Of a DNA stretch of 64,000 bases, positions 1-11,866 are shown one piece after another; within the stretch, counting starts at the first letter, position 1, and every line of letters starts with the position of its first letter. The DNA is from Triatoma infestans (lineage: Eukaryota > Arthropoda > Insecta > Hemiptera > Reduviidae), in the NCBI GenBank assembly GCA_011037195.1, contig JAAEAF010000633.1, positions 174,125 through 238,124 of the forward strand, read 5' to 3'. Under the pieces are notes generated by a model. The model was not told the DNA's origin, did no database searches, and saw only the letters and a program-made list of their open reading frames with translations. Both the position numbers and the translations under genes were made by a program.

Positions 1-925
1 TTTTTTTAACTGTGGGTCAAAACGCTAACACGGCTTTTTCTGATTGCCTTTAATAAAATTATTGAATGGACACATGAAAATTGTTACTTAATTCTTTTAC
101 TTAATCCCTTGATTACATGTTGACAAATAACCTTTGCCAAAAGGAAACAGAATGCGTTTAATACTGTAATCTAGAAGAAAACGCCAAAAGATTACACTAA
201 CTCAAATAACATTTAAAATGAAATGAGCACAAATACGCTAAATGAATTTTTCCGGCACAATGTATCGAATAAAAGTGATAGATGTATATCACTGTGCTTG
301 CAGTTGTCATTCAATGTTAAATCATTATAGACGTTTTTGAGAAAATTCAAATACTATTCTGTCAGTTACCTGATTTTCTTTAAATGCGGAATTCTACCAA
401 TATTTCAGTATTGTATGTTATTATGGAGTGGATTCACATATTGTGACGAAGTGGAAATCTTATCAGTGCTACAATTCCACGAACTATATTTCTCTTTTCC
501 AATTCAAATCCTCTGTTCACTTCCTGTGACACACTTTCTTGCGCTCCGACCCCTTCAAATTCCTTTCTACAGTCAGAAGCCAAAAATACATCTTTCCTAG
601 TTATGCCTGTTTTTTCTAGAACTCTTTCCCTTTAAACCTGTTCCAAGTTCCGGTTATTTCCTTGCCTCCTTTGTCACTATTTTTAAGCATATTTCCCCGA
701 TTATTTATATGCTGTGTTACCTCCGATAATTTAATATTTTTCTAGATTATATATTATGTTCTTCATTCAATTTTACTTTTCAACGTTCAACGTTTTCTAC
801 TTTTCATTTATGACATTTAGTCTAAACTGGAACTCGTGGCCATTCTGAGTAGATGTTTTGTTAAAATGGTGTGTCTTGTAACGCGGACTATATTCCTCCT
901 TAGTTATACTTTCATTTTGCCAAGA
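1..925. other. A+T-rich non-coding stretch
   Basis: No coding potential is recognised. A short piece around 240-300, with the motif 'ccggcacaatg' followed by 'aaataaaagtgatag'-like sequence, resembles the interior of the DR-1 dispersed repeat described at 41.1 kb, but it is too short and diverged to delimit. The small open frame at 337-600 has no recognisable motif. Confidence 0.4.
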
Positions 926-929
926 AAAA

Positions 930-1130
930 TATTGTGGTCTCTAAAAGTTCACTAGGAAGATTTGGAGTGCCTTTGCCCTGCAGTATTCCTGCAACAGAGG
1001 ATATGATACCGGTTTTGTACGTGTATCTCAGAATGAGTCCGCAAGGCCACTTTCTTTGCCAACCTGATGGCCTCTTCGTTTCCTTAAATGCCATTATGGC
1101 TGGACGCCCACCCTAGCGAAATATACCCCC
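930..1130 (-). pseudogene. LINE RNase H domain remnant
   Basis: Read on the minus strand, about 1,030-1,118 encodes WASSHNGI, a stop, then GNEEAIRLAKKVAL. This matches the C-terminal signature of retrotransposon RNase H domains, usually W-V-x-G/S-H-x-G-I-x-G-N-E-x-A-D-x-L-A-K, where the D after E-A is a catalytic residue. Here that D is replaced by I and one codon is a stop, so the copy is dead. The frame continues to about 930 without further recognisable sequence. It is a decayed fragment of a non-LTR retrotransposon of the RNase H-bearing group. It is not similar enough to the 53-58 kb LINE of this window to be called the same family. Confidence 0.55.
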
Positions 1131-2520
1131 TCAAAGCCAGACTAGGCCTATCTTGTTGTACTTATAGTTATTCTTAGACTCGCATGTTTTTTTTTTTGTT
1201 TATTTCGTTTCATTTTATTTAATTTTTTTTGTACATCTTTATTTTTTAAATTGTCAAAATTTTCATTTTCGAAGAATGTTCGCTTATATTTTGTATAATT
1301 AACCTTTTATTTCTGCAGTGGGGAAAAAAGAAAGAAACCAACTGATTTAGATTAGAATTTGAATTTGAACAATCCATTTTTTATTAGTTTTCAGATTTAC
1401 TTTTGTCACAATGAATTGTGGATCCAATTAAATAAAGTGTGCTTTTTGGTTATCTCAATTTATTTATAATTTAAATAACAACTGGGGAACTTAGATATTT
1501 CGAATAGATATACTTTATAAGAGAAATTCCCTAAATTTCTTCTTAATATGTCGTGAAAGTTGCTCACGTATTTTTATAAAACAAGTAAAGACCATTAGAG
1601 CATATATATTTGTGCGTATATATATATATGAACTAGTATGCTGATATAGTTGGTAATGGTATTAGTATATATATAGTACAGGCAGGTTTGATCAGGCTGG
1701 CAATGCTGGTGTGTCAGTGGCAGAGGTAGAAGTGTATGTGTGTGTGTACGTGTTGTAGGTTGGTATGTCTAGTACTCTACTACTTGTTGAATGTAACTCT
1801 ACAAGTTGAACGGAACAACTTCCGCTTTGCCACCGCCACTTCACCTCTGCTTCGCGCTTTCCCTACATCCTCCACACTGGCCTTCCTCCACTATTACCGC
1901 ACCCTACTATGCATCTCCTCTAATATCCCAACCAATGACCTATTCTAATTAACTCACTTCCACTACTACACGTAGATCTTTATTATATATATATATATAT
2001 ATAAATAAGATGAGATCTTTCTCACACATATAATAATATTCTCCTCAATTACAGAATTATTATATATAATATAAAGAAGGCTCGAAAATAATTGAACTTT
2101 TTTTTGTATATATCAAATAACCATATCAAATAGCTGCAATTGTTATTTTATTAATATTTCATTCACTAAAACTATCTAGAACGAAGGTTACTCATGGAGA
2201 TTGATTGAAGTAGATCCTGCATGAAAATGCATAAAAAAAATTTACTTGATAAGGGATGCATGCGATAAATTCTGTTTGACTAATATGGCTGTAAATCTGC
2301 AACTTAGTTGCATGCAAGATTGCTAAGATTATTTTCTTGCTGAAATGTCAAGTAAATTAAAAATTGTTTTTAATGAACTGCTTTAAACACAAACTTAATT
2401 TCAAAATATATAATTTTAGTTTAGAAAGTTAAATTTTTTTTTTGTTTATGTGACTACTTTTCTCACCTTACTCATACATTATTCATTCTTAGAGTCACAT
2501 GAATACTTTGCCTTGATCTG
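1131..2520. other. A+T-rich non-coding stretch with (TA)n tracts
   Basis: Contains poly(T) near 1,187-1,196, short (TA)n runs near 1,618-1,630 and 1,982-2,003, and a GT-rich patch near 1,735-1,750. No coding similarity, RNA gene or element boundary was recognised. Confidence 0.4.
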
Positions 2521-2523
2521 AAA

Positions 2524-2830
2524 TTAGATTTCGTTTCTCGCTCTAATTATCTCAGGAAATTCGATGACATTGTAAAGGTTTTTTTCTTCTTCCTTTGGTG
2601 TCACAGTCACTACATATGGGGCCTCATCAATGAATGTCTGCCACTTCAGTCTGTTGGCCTCGTTAGCACGCCAGCTCCTCATACCTGCCTGGCTGACGTC
2701 GTCCTCCACATCATCCAACTATCTTAAGCGAGGTTAACTCCTAAGCCTCGCTCTTCGCGGCTTCCCATATATTATCTTTCTGGGCAATCTATTATGTGAC
2801 ATGCGCTCTACATACCTCCTTTCTTTACGA
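2524..2830 (-). pseudogene. LINE ORF2 C-terminal fragment
   Basis: On the minus strand the frame reads MSHNRLPRKIIYGKPRRARL, then two in-frame stops, then LDDVEDDVSQAGMRSWRANE and LKWQTFIDEA. The order P-R-K/R-I, G-x-R-R-x-R-x-R-x-R-W, DDVxxDxxxxG, WRxxAxxRxxW is the well-known extreme C-terminus of endonuclease-reverse transcriptases of many animal LINEs (RTE/CR1/Jockey-like). The stops inside the block show it is a dead fragment. No RT domain is found upstream, so the copy is truncated. Exact clade is not assignable. Confidence 0.6.
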
Positions 2831-2957
2831 CAGGGAGTATGTCGGGTACTCCGTGTAGTCTCTGTAAAAGTTTTAGTTAGGTAAAATTTAGGGAAACATT
2901 CAAGAAAATATTTAGCCTTCTTTGATTTGATAAAGAGAAAATACGACGCTATTTTTT

Positions 2958-3045
2958 GTAAGATGCGTCAACACCTGTAATCACAGGCTTCCGGAGAGTG
3001 AACTGTAAAAGGCTCCTAGAAAAACAAAAACTCGGGAGAGCATGG
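2958..3045 (-). mobile_element. SINE-A fragment (internally deleted)
   Basis: Aligns by eye to the body of the tRNA-derived SINE at 23,842-24,060. It shares the 3' motif 'gatgcgtcaaca', the 'ggcttccgg' box, and 'ctgtaaaaggctcctag' followed by an A-rich run. About 50 bases of the body are missing between the two halves, and the tRNA-like head is absent. Confidence 0.5.
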
Positions 3046-3930
3046 TAGCTATCTCCAAAGTACATATATTTTGTTGAAGATGGTAGAATTGTACGAATAA
3101 GTCAGTGGATAGAAATGAGGTCAATACTGGCAATGCTTCAAATATTTTATAAACTTAGTGGTATTTGTAACATAATTTTAATTAATATCCTTCATCGCAC
3201 TGCAAAAGCACTCTATTCTATGTCAGTAACCTAACTAACTATACATAAAGATCTCAAACTTCCTTTTATATTCGAACTTGCTGAATATCGTCACAAAAAT
3301 TTATCAGCATAACCTAATCCATTGCAGCTATCTTATCCTCGACCATAATCCTCGAGGCGCCGTTGGCACACCGATCATCTTGGTGGATCTCGCTGAATGG
3401 ATGATCACCATTCAAGACATTCACGCCATTTAACGCCCGTATTTACTTAGTGTACCATTATGAGCAGTAAATGGCAAATCAAAATTATAAAATATATTTC
3501 CACATACATATATAAATGTATACAAGCTTACCATTTTAAAATTCGTTCGGGTATGACCCTCAGGCTTCTATTTCAGCTAATGTAAATTTTACTGAACGGA
3601 TTTTTCCACGTCTGGCCCAAATGTTTCCCACTTTTTCGTGAGGCCTGGAATGCTGGATAGAATGTAGTATGTATATTCGAGGCTCCTTGCTAAATATTGT
3701 TCACACATCCCACTCACCACAACCTTTCTACATAAATACCGTCCCAGTTATGTTTCATACAGTTGTTTCTTCTAAATTTTTAAACTGTCATCTACATTCA
3801 TCAAAAATCGCCAAAATTATTCTACAAAAATGGAACATTTAATGCAAAGATAGTAAGAGTATCAGCGTTCACTTTGCTCCGAGGGTCTGTATCCAGTATA
3901 TTGGTTACACTTATCATTAAAAACACGACA
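3046..3930. other. Non-coding stretch
   Basis: Mixed composition, slightly more GC near 3,340-3,430, where a palindromic patch containing 'cctcgaggcgcc' lies. No coding match or repeat boundary was recognised. Confidence 0.35.
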
Positions 3931-4240
3931 TTACCTGATTGTGCAAAATATCTCGGCAGCTACGTCTACAAAAGACTTAACTGAAATGTAATACAAGAAA
4001 TGACCAGAGCTAAAAGCAAGATATAATCTTCTTTTTAGATCTATTAGACAAACATGCCAGACTTTTATTAAAGAACTAATTATTCGTGTACAAAATGTTT
4101 TAACGACCAGTTTAGACTTCGGAGGTTGAAGTTTGGGGTATAATCAATGAATCAACTCAAAAAGAATTGAGTTTCTATAATCCCCCAAACTCCATGCTAT
4201 CTAAATATTGACCTAAACAATCATTTTATCGAAGTAGTAA
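3931..4240 (+). pseudogene. Jockey-type LINE RT thumb fragment
   Basis: The plus strand encodes TLPDCAKYLGSYVYKRLN, a stop in place of the expected W, then EMTRAKSKI. After a frameshift it reads LLDKHARLLLKN, stop, LFVYKMF, stop, RPV, stop, TSEVEVWGIINEST. This is the ordered thumb/connection pattern of Jockey-clade reverse transcriptases: K-Y-L-G-x-x-x-D-x-R-L-x-W, then L-x-x-N-K-L-x-x-Y-K-x-x-x-R-P-x-x-T-Y-x-x-x-x-W-G. Several stops and one frameshift mark it as an old inactive copy. Neither the fingers/palm upstream nor the 3' end downstream is visible. Confidence 0.6.
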
Positions 4241-6100
4241 TATTTTCCCGCTACAATATAAATGTATTCCTTGATGATATCAACTTCCTCTCACTTTTCA
4301 GTAGAAGAAGTCCTACTTCGTCCTCTTTGACTATATATAAGCCTTGTGCCAGATTATTCTTTAAGAGTCCTAATTTCTCTTTGACTGTTTAGAGATATTA
4401 TTACTGAAGAAACGCTACTTTTAATTCTTCTTTTCGTCTGCTGCAGATACAAACATCAAAACAGAAAGAAGAAGAAGCTTCACTTAATTTAAAAGCTCGA
4501 AATCCGAAAATTCGAGATAAACGAAAAGTCGTAATTTTGGTGACGAACTTAATTAATACTATAATTAGACTTGATCTCCTCCAAGAACTGCGGACTATTT
4601 AATTGAAACATTCAGAATAATAAACAAAAATATTTGCAAACTGACATTATATATATATTATTACCTTTCCACTATTCCTCCCGTACTAAATGTTCTTTCA
4701 GTACATATCTTGATTAGTATAAAGTGGTAAAATTAAGGATATCCGGTGGTAAATTCGATTATAAAAAAAAAAAAAATCTAAAAAAATAGGCACGATTTCT
4801 AACACATTATTTCATTATATAAAATGAATAAAAATAAAACCTCATATTTATTTCATCTTTGCAAATTTATCACTAAGTCGGCCAAGTGAATAGTATAAAT
4901 GAAGATCTTAGTCTTTTCCACCAATCAGATCATTATAAAATATCAAAGTGCAAGCAAAATTCTCTTTACGCATATATGTACAGGTGCCTAGGGTAATATT
5001 ATCGCAAAAAAAAGAAAATGTATAAGTGAATTATTGCCTATACACCTTTAGTTATCTATATAGTAAAAAAAAAAAAAAAACTTCTCTCCAATAAGTCTTT
5101 CACTTTAACAAAATATTAATTCTCCACATAAGCCCTAAAACATTTTAGTTCTTCCCCGAGCGCTGGAGGCAGAACGGCGAGTTAGTGCTAGTAGGTTGCC
5201 AGACATAAAAGGTAAACAGCCAGGTGAAATGAAGTAAGATAATAATAATAAACAACTGTAGAACTACAGACCGCCTAGCAGACTATCTGTGCTGTGTCCC
5301 ACAAGACGATTTCACTTTATAAACAAGTTTCTCTTCTCTCTACTACTTTTGGTAACTGGAGACCGCCACCACCAAGATGTGTTAGCTGCCAGTTTTGGCG
5401 TTATTTTAACTGTATATAATTATTCTAAATTTTTTGAATTCAGACGTATAAAAATCCGGAAAGGGGCGCTTTTTCTAATAATTTTGGAACTTTTTATATA
5501 AGTTTTCTGTTGGTTCCTTTAGATCTCATTCTAATGTTTCTATTAGAAAATCGAATTTTGGGAAGCAAGATCAGTTTTTAATGATGCATTTCATTTATTT
5601 TGTCTTGTTCACTTCCTTCTTTCTTTTCTTTATCGGTCTATTTTACTTGAATATCTTCAGTTTCCACAAAAAACTGAAATGACAGACTTACAAGGAAAAT
5701 TTATGTACTTAATGATAAAATTATAGATTTACTAATCACATATTAATATAATTTATACCTACCAGTTTTTCCCATGAGCATCTGAATAAAGACGGACAGT
5801 GTGAATAAAGAAGTTTAAATAAATAAATAATAATCGTGCGAAAGAAAAATAATAATATAAAAATAAACTATTTAAATTATTGAAGACAATAATGGATTAT
5901 TAGAAAGAAAATTAATGTAAGTTCGAGTGAATCGAGACTAAATTTGGAAAATTCAAAATTCTGGCTTTATTTGTAGTTGAATTTCAGAATCATGAAATAC
6001 AAATTTTAACATCATATTTAAGGAACATAATACGGTATATATGATTTTTATAATCAGGCAGATAAAGTCTATTAAAGTTTACAATCTAGTGCTATGCTAC
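4241..6100. other. A+T-rich non-coding stretch
   Basis: Contains poly(A) runs near 4,763-4,775 and 5,066-5,081. A GC-balanced patch at 5,155-5,390 could be an exon or promoter but has no recognisable protein or element signature. No RNA gene was seen. Confidence 0.35.
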
Positions 6101-7274
6101 GTGTCTCCTATTCGCCCTTGTTATTCATCACTTGGAGATAAGTTGTGGCTTATCAAACAATTTAAGGTTAACCATGGTTTTACCCAATAAAGTAAAATAT
6201 TGCTCAACGTCATGCTAGTTAAGAGGCCTTTCATCGATTTGAAGACAGACTTTTAACATTTCTTAATGCTATAACAGGATTGCGCTTACAAAAAGCAATA
6301 AGACAATCCAAATGTGCCATTTGATGTTGTTTTGAAAATTTGTGCTTAATTTTTTTTTCTACGCCATGACTTCGGCTATTCAGCCATTCTGCTAACTTAG
6401 GCTGCGCTGGCGATTGATGTAGTTCGTTTAGTTGGATATTCTGAGGACACGTTAGAACAATTTCGGAAGCGTACAACTTCACCCCGCAATTATACTTCAT
6501 GTTATTGTCCTCAGCAAAAAAGAAAGCAGTTTTTCTAACATCTTTGGAACCCAACCCGAAACTATAAGCGGATAGCCTAAGAATCCTATCCACTAACTTC
6601 CTTTCCTGTACAACGGTAATCGTAGTTTGCCCTCCTTTTTTCTTCAGTGGATCGTCATTACCACTTTGAAGACAACGGTGAGGACATGAACGAGGCACTT
6701 CAAATAGCTTTGCAGCATGACTAACGCGTCTTCCTTGACGGAATGCAGTAATAGCTTTTCAGAAATCGTCCTCAGACCAACCATCTTTATTATCACCCAT
6801 TTGGGAAAGAATGGTAAAGAAAATGTGAAAAATGTGTTATCTCTATTCAGCCATAATTTAGTGTCCCTATTCACCCAAAATGCGTAGTCTTGAATTTTCA
6901 AAGGTTGGTAACAAACAAACTACGTTCTTGAACAGAAACAGAGCCATAATCTCTTTTCAGAGCTTTAATCTATAATTCAACAGTAACGAATACATTATCA
7001 GAGCAGCGGTTAAACAATTATACCAATTTCAAGAAAAAGACATATTAGAAATAATGAAATACTGTTTCTCTTGCCTTTAACAACGGGTTAACGGGTTTTG
7101 AGCGAACAGAAAACAAAAAGTAGTCTGGAACGTTACTCGCTGCATTCCGGTTATATCACGTGCAGATGTTAATCGCTTGATGAGCAGCATCCCATTTTTC
7201 GCAGTTTGTTTCGGCTGAGGAAACGAAATTCCAAAAGTGGCCCTATTCAGCATGAATGTGTCCCTATTAGCCCC
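6101..7274 (-). mobile_element. Candidate extent of pogo-like element remnant
   Basis: The transposase fragment is bracketed and punctuated by five related motifs with consensus GTGTCCCTATTCRCCC on the plus strand: 6,101-6,117, 6,838-6,852, 6,861-6,876, 7,237-7,254 and 7,258-7,274. All have the same orientation, so they are not a classic inverted terminal repeat pair. They may be sub-terminal transposase sites, or the far end may have been lost. Element limits are therefore inferred. Confidence 0.3.
6231..6780 (-). pseudogene. pogo/Tigger-like transposase N-terminus
   Basis: The minus-strand frame contains VPRSCPHRCLQSGND, then ERKLVDRILRLSAYSFGLGS, then KDVRKTAFFFAED, and near its end KRNPVIALRNVKSLSSNR. 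This is the order found in Tc1/mariner-superfamily pogo/Tigger transposases: a Psq-type HTH ending in VPRxTLxRR, then the CENP-B-type HTH with L-x-x-R-I-x-R-L-x-x-x-G-F-x-L-x-x-x-D-V-R-x-x-A-F-x-F-A-E, closing with a KRNPxIxLRxxxxLSxxR block. About 55 unrelated residues sit between the two CENP-B parts, so the domain is interrupted, and the downstream DDE catalytic domain is absent. The Psq part lies in another frame near 6,690-6,780. It is a dead fragment. Confidence 0.6.
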
Positions 7275-8288
7275 GAGCTCACTCTATTAATGAATTTTTG
7301 CTTCTGTTGTAACCAACTATGACTGTTCTCAATATAGATTGATTGATATTGCTAAAGGTTAAAATTCTAATTATTTTTGATTACTTGGATATTTTTTAAG
7401 ATACACACAATTTAGAGTACAAATTATGTTTGTAATTCAATTTACAGTACTACTTTCAATTCAGACAGTAGTACTGCCATTGAGTCTGACACCCTTATTT
7501 TTTCCTTCCTGATACACACTTAATTTACTTACACATACTGATTAGGGTAATTCTAGCATGCCAACCAGATTTTCGGATATATTGTGTTTGTTATGGGTGC
7601 GTATATGTTCGCATTTAAATAGGATAATTCTAAATTGAAAAACTGCGTGAAGTTCAAAATTAATATTCCATTTGAATATCACAAGAGATCCGATAGGAAT
7701 GCATAAATCAAAATTCCTCAACCGGAAGTATCCTTTACTGAACGTATTTATTAGTTTTTGCGATTTCCTTGAAAACAGCTCTAAAGATTTTCATTAAAAC
7801 TTAAAAAACAATAATTTTTATCCTATTAAACCCAAATAGGACTATCATTTTTATTTGCAACATCTTTCTGAGAAAATTGATTCGGGGGATGAGTTAGGCT
7901 TTCATTCAAATACCTTATGAGTATCTTACCTAGACCTTGTTTAATGGATGTGTTAGGTGGAGAGGTGTTGTCTGGTTGATGAAATGAGATTGACTTTATT
8001 AACACTGGTTAACTAATATATTTGAATTAACCATATACAATAGAGACTGCCTGGACTTTACAATAGAGAAATGTTTAAGGTAGAGTGGTAAATGGGTAAT
8101 GACACGTAGTGATTGGATGTATTGAACTGTCCTCAAATGTATCGAACTGTGTTTCCATGGACTGTCTGTCGCTATATTTATACAGTTTTTCTCCCACTCC
8201 AATCCGAGAGAGTGGTTTGGGTTTGCTCCTCTTGTCTTTACTCTCTTTCGTTGCTGATCTCTCTTTGGTTGCTGTTACACCTTGTTTT

Positions 8289-8319
<31 letters not shown>

Positions 8320-9170
8320 GAACTACCAGCTTCTATCAGAGTGTAGCTGTAGAGGCTTTTAGATAGAGAAAATCTAAGGGCAAACTCCGCTATTATTTCA
8401 GAAACCACAACAACAGGTTTCTTTAAACTTGATGTACACAAATATACAACTGTCACTTTCGTTTGGATCTTCCTTCGAAAAATTTGACTCTAGGGATGTT
8501 CTATGGAGCTAGGACTTCATACTTCTCTGCTACTTTATTATATTTTAAATAAAATAATCCATACTGAAAAAATCTCCTGTTTTATTTTCTATAAATTCGT
8601 GGTCAAATTGAAATTGGTCATATCAGTCTGTCCAGTTAACTTAATTGCAACTTTAAATTCTATCGAAACGGCATAAACTCCTACTCCTAGTGGGAAGTTA
8701 CTAACCATTTCTTCAGGGAACTTGATCTCTCTATCAGTCTCCTAATCTCAAACATGAATATTGCTTACTTGACAATCCCCAACAATCATTAACGCCCTAA
8801 CCCTATCTATAATACTGCCAGTGTTTCGTGTTTTTTTTAAGTATTTTTAGAACGTCTTTTCAAAATGCCCAATCGCCGGAAAGGTTTTGTGTAGTAAGGT
8901 TTTTTTGACTTTAGTATGTTTGGTGCAGGCTGATGTTGTTGGTGATATAAATGAAAACCAAAGACCACTGATTTACAAAATTTGTATTATTGTAGTGTGA
9001 GGAGAAAGAGTATATAGAGGCGATAGAGTGAAAAGTGGTGAACTTGATAGCGCAGGCTGATATTGTATATGTAAATTGATGAACGATTGATAGCTAGATT
9101 GAACTCTTCGGAGGAGCAACGTTTTGCTTTCCTATAAATGCTACCTACAGTTTATTATATGTTCCTATTA
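7275..9170. other. A+T-rich non-coding stretch with poly(T) tract
   Basis: Holds a 22-23 bp poly(T) at about 8,298-8,320. If an old retroposon lies on the minus strand this could be its tail, but nothing recognisable lies downstream of it. The open frames at 8,109-8,346 are low-complexity and run through the poly(T). No gene is supported. Confidence 0.4.
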
Positions 9171-9174
9171 TTTA

Positions 9175-9575
9175 TATAATTTTAATTGGAATTAAATATG
9201 TTTCCGAAATTCCGAGTTTGAAAAAAAGTCGGATGACCAGAAGTGCTAATTTACTGAAGAGTACGTTCATTTTTCTGCTATTTTCTCCTTGAGGACACGA
9301 CAGGTTTTTATTAAATTTGTTATACTAGTATACTGAGATCTATCACTTTTATTTGAAGCCGTTTTTTTTTCTATTCATTTAAGGAGATTTTGGGGAAGGG
9401 ATGAGATTATGGTTGCTTCAAAAAAAGTCGTTTTACTAAATTTAGATTCTATTTAGTAATAAGTCCAGGTTTGAACAAAATTTGTCAATAGTAACGATGT
9501 CGATTACTTTTTTAAGAGAAAGTTGTATGAGTGTTTCACAGCAGATTTATTTATGTATTTTTTTTTTAATCTATA
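9175..9575 (-). repeat. DR-1 dispersed repeat, partial copy
   Basis: Minus-strand copy of the DR-1 family (see 41,104-42,175). Diagnostic pieces are 'taattggaattaaatatgtt' at the unit start, an 'agaagtgct...tactgaagag' block, the 'ctatcacttttatttgaa' block, and the terminal 'gagaaagttgtatgagtg' plus 'tttcacagcagattta'. The right-hand palindromic end is missing. Confidence 0.55.
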
Positions 9576-11690
9576 AATGATAATTATTATTGTTTAATAA
9601 AAACATCAGGTGTGTAGTAAGTAGTAGTATAGTTTTTAAAGAAGATTGCATTTATAACTAGACAGCAACGACTACTTTACAAAACATAACATTCAAACAT
9701 AATTGTGTACTGAACCGGTTCATCTTGTAGAATTAAAACTGTACATCTGCTCTGTTCACTTCACTTTATTCATATTATTTTCTGTATGACAATATAATTA
9801 TTACTTGCCACCAACATCTATACTTATTATATTGCCCTTCAGCCATTATCTATAAACATATCGTAATCTAAAAACTAACAAGTTAGAATTTTTTTTTTTG
9901 ATATACATATAATATAGATCGATTTGTTTTTTTTTTTTATTTTTTACTTTGTTAATCATAAATATTTACAAAAGTTTACATTTCAATTTTTCATTATATT
10001 TTCTTCATATATTGGTCTTGCTGCTTTTAAATATTATTTATTTATTTTCCATACCATATGCATAAAATAATCTTATAAAAAATAATTTTCAGAGTTCTGG
10101 GAAAATTGTTTTTATGAACTAAAAAAAATTGTATCAATTTTATGAATGATATAAAAAGTCCGATACTCTTTTTCTTGGTATATATATATAATTTTTATCG
10201 AATATTTATAACTATTCTGAAAAGAAACAACAATTAGGTTATAAGATAATAAGAAAAATTACAAGTATTGTGATATGGAATGGAATGATACTCAGTCAGT
10301 GATGGTTATCATTAATCAAGGCCGTCTGCGAGAGTTAGAAGGAAATTTACTGCTAAACGGTTAGTATGTGATAAGAGCTTTAGATGGAAGTTATAGAAGG
10401 AGAATTGCAAGTTGAGAAACTTATGGAATTTTCATGTTATCGTGGACAGTTAGATTAACTGATGCAGAAGGGCGAAAGATCTTGGATTAGAAAATTTGTG
10501 AAGTGTTAATGTTAGATCGTCCAGCAGTTCCATAAAGTTTGAGTCCGTAAGTTATCCAGTTGCCGAAAGGGTGGTTAGTTAGAGCCGTCGTTAGTTTTGA
10601 GCGTTGGTCAAATAATCTCTTTAAGAGTTTGTCAATTTTTTATTTGGTTCAATGCGTTTAATTTTGTGTGAGGGTTCCTTGCGTCATAGTCCAAGATACC
10701 GCACTCTGTTTAATGTAAGAATAGGTGAGTTATATTGGTATATAGGTAAAAACAAGAGTATTTTTGCTTTATGTGATTTTTTTTTATTCGGCATTTCTGC
10801 AGCCAGAGTTACAAAGAATTTATATGGGATTATATAGAGCCAATTGTTAGGATAGGTTCAATAAATTAATAGAAAGAATTGCAGTATCTTCAGCGAAGAT
10901 ATAAGTTGACGCTTGGGATGTGTGTGTGTGTGTGGGTGTAGGGCGGATGTATAGAGAAGGGGAGCTAAAAGGCATTTCTTGTAGTACTTCAGCAACGAAC
11001 GGTATGAATTGAGGAAGTAAAAATTATTTGAATTACTCTTTGAATCACGCGTCTACATAGGAGTGGTGAATAACCCAAAAAAGTGTGCTTGTTGGATTGT
11101 GGAGAGAGGCAGCCGTGGAAGCGAATTCATGGTCTGATCTTGTTTTAAGTGTTTCTTTAGTTAGTTTTCTTAAAAAATTATTTATTCCAATTTTTATAAA
11201 CGAATTATTGTCTATACTTCTTTGTTTGGTTTGTTGGTTAATATTCTTCTCTAGTAATTTTTTTTATATATCAAAGAGGTTGCTATTCACTGGTAGATGT
11301 ATTTGTACAGAGGAACTAGCGACGAACCCATAGTGATCTACAAGAATTGCAGTTAACCTCTGTTTCGGTTCGTATTTTCAGTTTGTATTTCGGCTCGAAC
11401 TTTATCATTTCTTGTCGGTAACTATTTCACAGTAGCCCACGGTTGACACAGTGTTATTTCGCTCTGTTATAAATAAATAAATATAATAGTAAGATAGTGT
11501 GGGTAATTAATTATTAAGTATAGCTCCTTCAAAAAACGCAGTTAAAGTTACACATCCTATGTGTGTGTGTTGAATGTTTCCATTTTTAAAGGGTGTAATA
11601 TGCCCCTATAAAGACCGAAATATGTGTTTTTTCACTCAGATACCAACCCCCCTCTTCACGAAGTTAGGTCCCAACAAAAACATTTTTATA
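9576..11690. other. A+T-rich non-coding stretch
   Basis: Contains poly(T) and TA-rich runs (9,888-9,940, 10,180-10,195) and a short (GT)n at 10,919-10,933. Nothing was recognised as a gene or element. Confidence 0.35.
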
Positions 11691-11693
11691 AAC

Positions 11694-11866
11694 CAGTGTA
11701 TCAACTAAATTTGCTCTGTGCAAGTCTATGTTATCACATTGTTTGACAAAAAGCATCTCCTGAAGTTGGGCGAACGCCGAAAATCGGTCGTGACCTCAAA
11801 AAGAAGCAAGCTACCACGGAAAATATCTCTACGATGCTTTCCAGCTCTGCGGAGCCAACCACAAGA
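11694..11866 (+). mobile_element. Half-copy of the 27.4-kb hammerhead-like foldback
   Basis: Aligns over about 170 bp to the right arm and right tail of the foldback insertion at 27,278-27,595. Shared blocks, in order, are 'aactaaatttgctctgtgca', 'ctgaag', 'gggcgaacgcc', 'gaaaa', 'cggtcg', 'gaccwcaaaa', 'gctaccacggaaaat' and 'atgctttccagctctg'. The left (inverted) arm is absent. The hammerhead-like core at about 11,759-11,790 is damaged: CTGAAGT instead of CTGAAGA, and one base lost from stem II. It is an old single-armed relative. Confidence 0.65.

Noticed and set aside
6101..7274. Inverted terminal repeats of the pogo-like element
   Set aside because: The repeated motif has the same orientation at both ends, so it cannot be a standard terminal inverted repeat pair.
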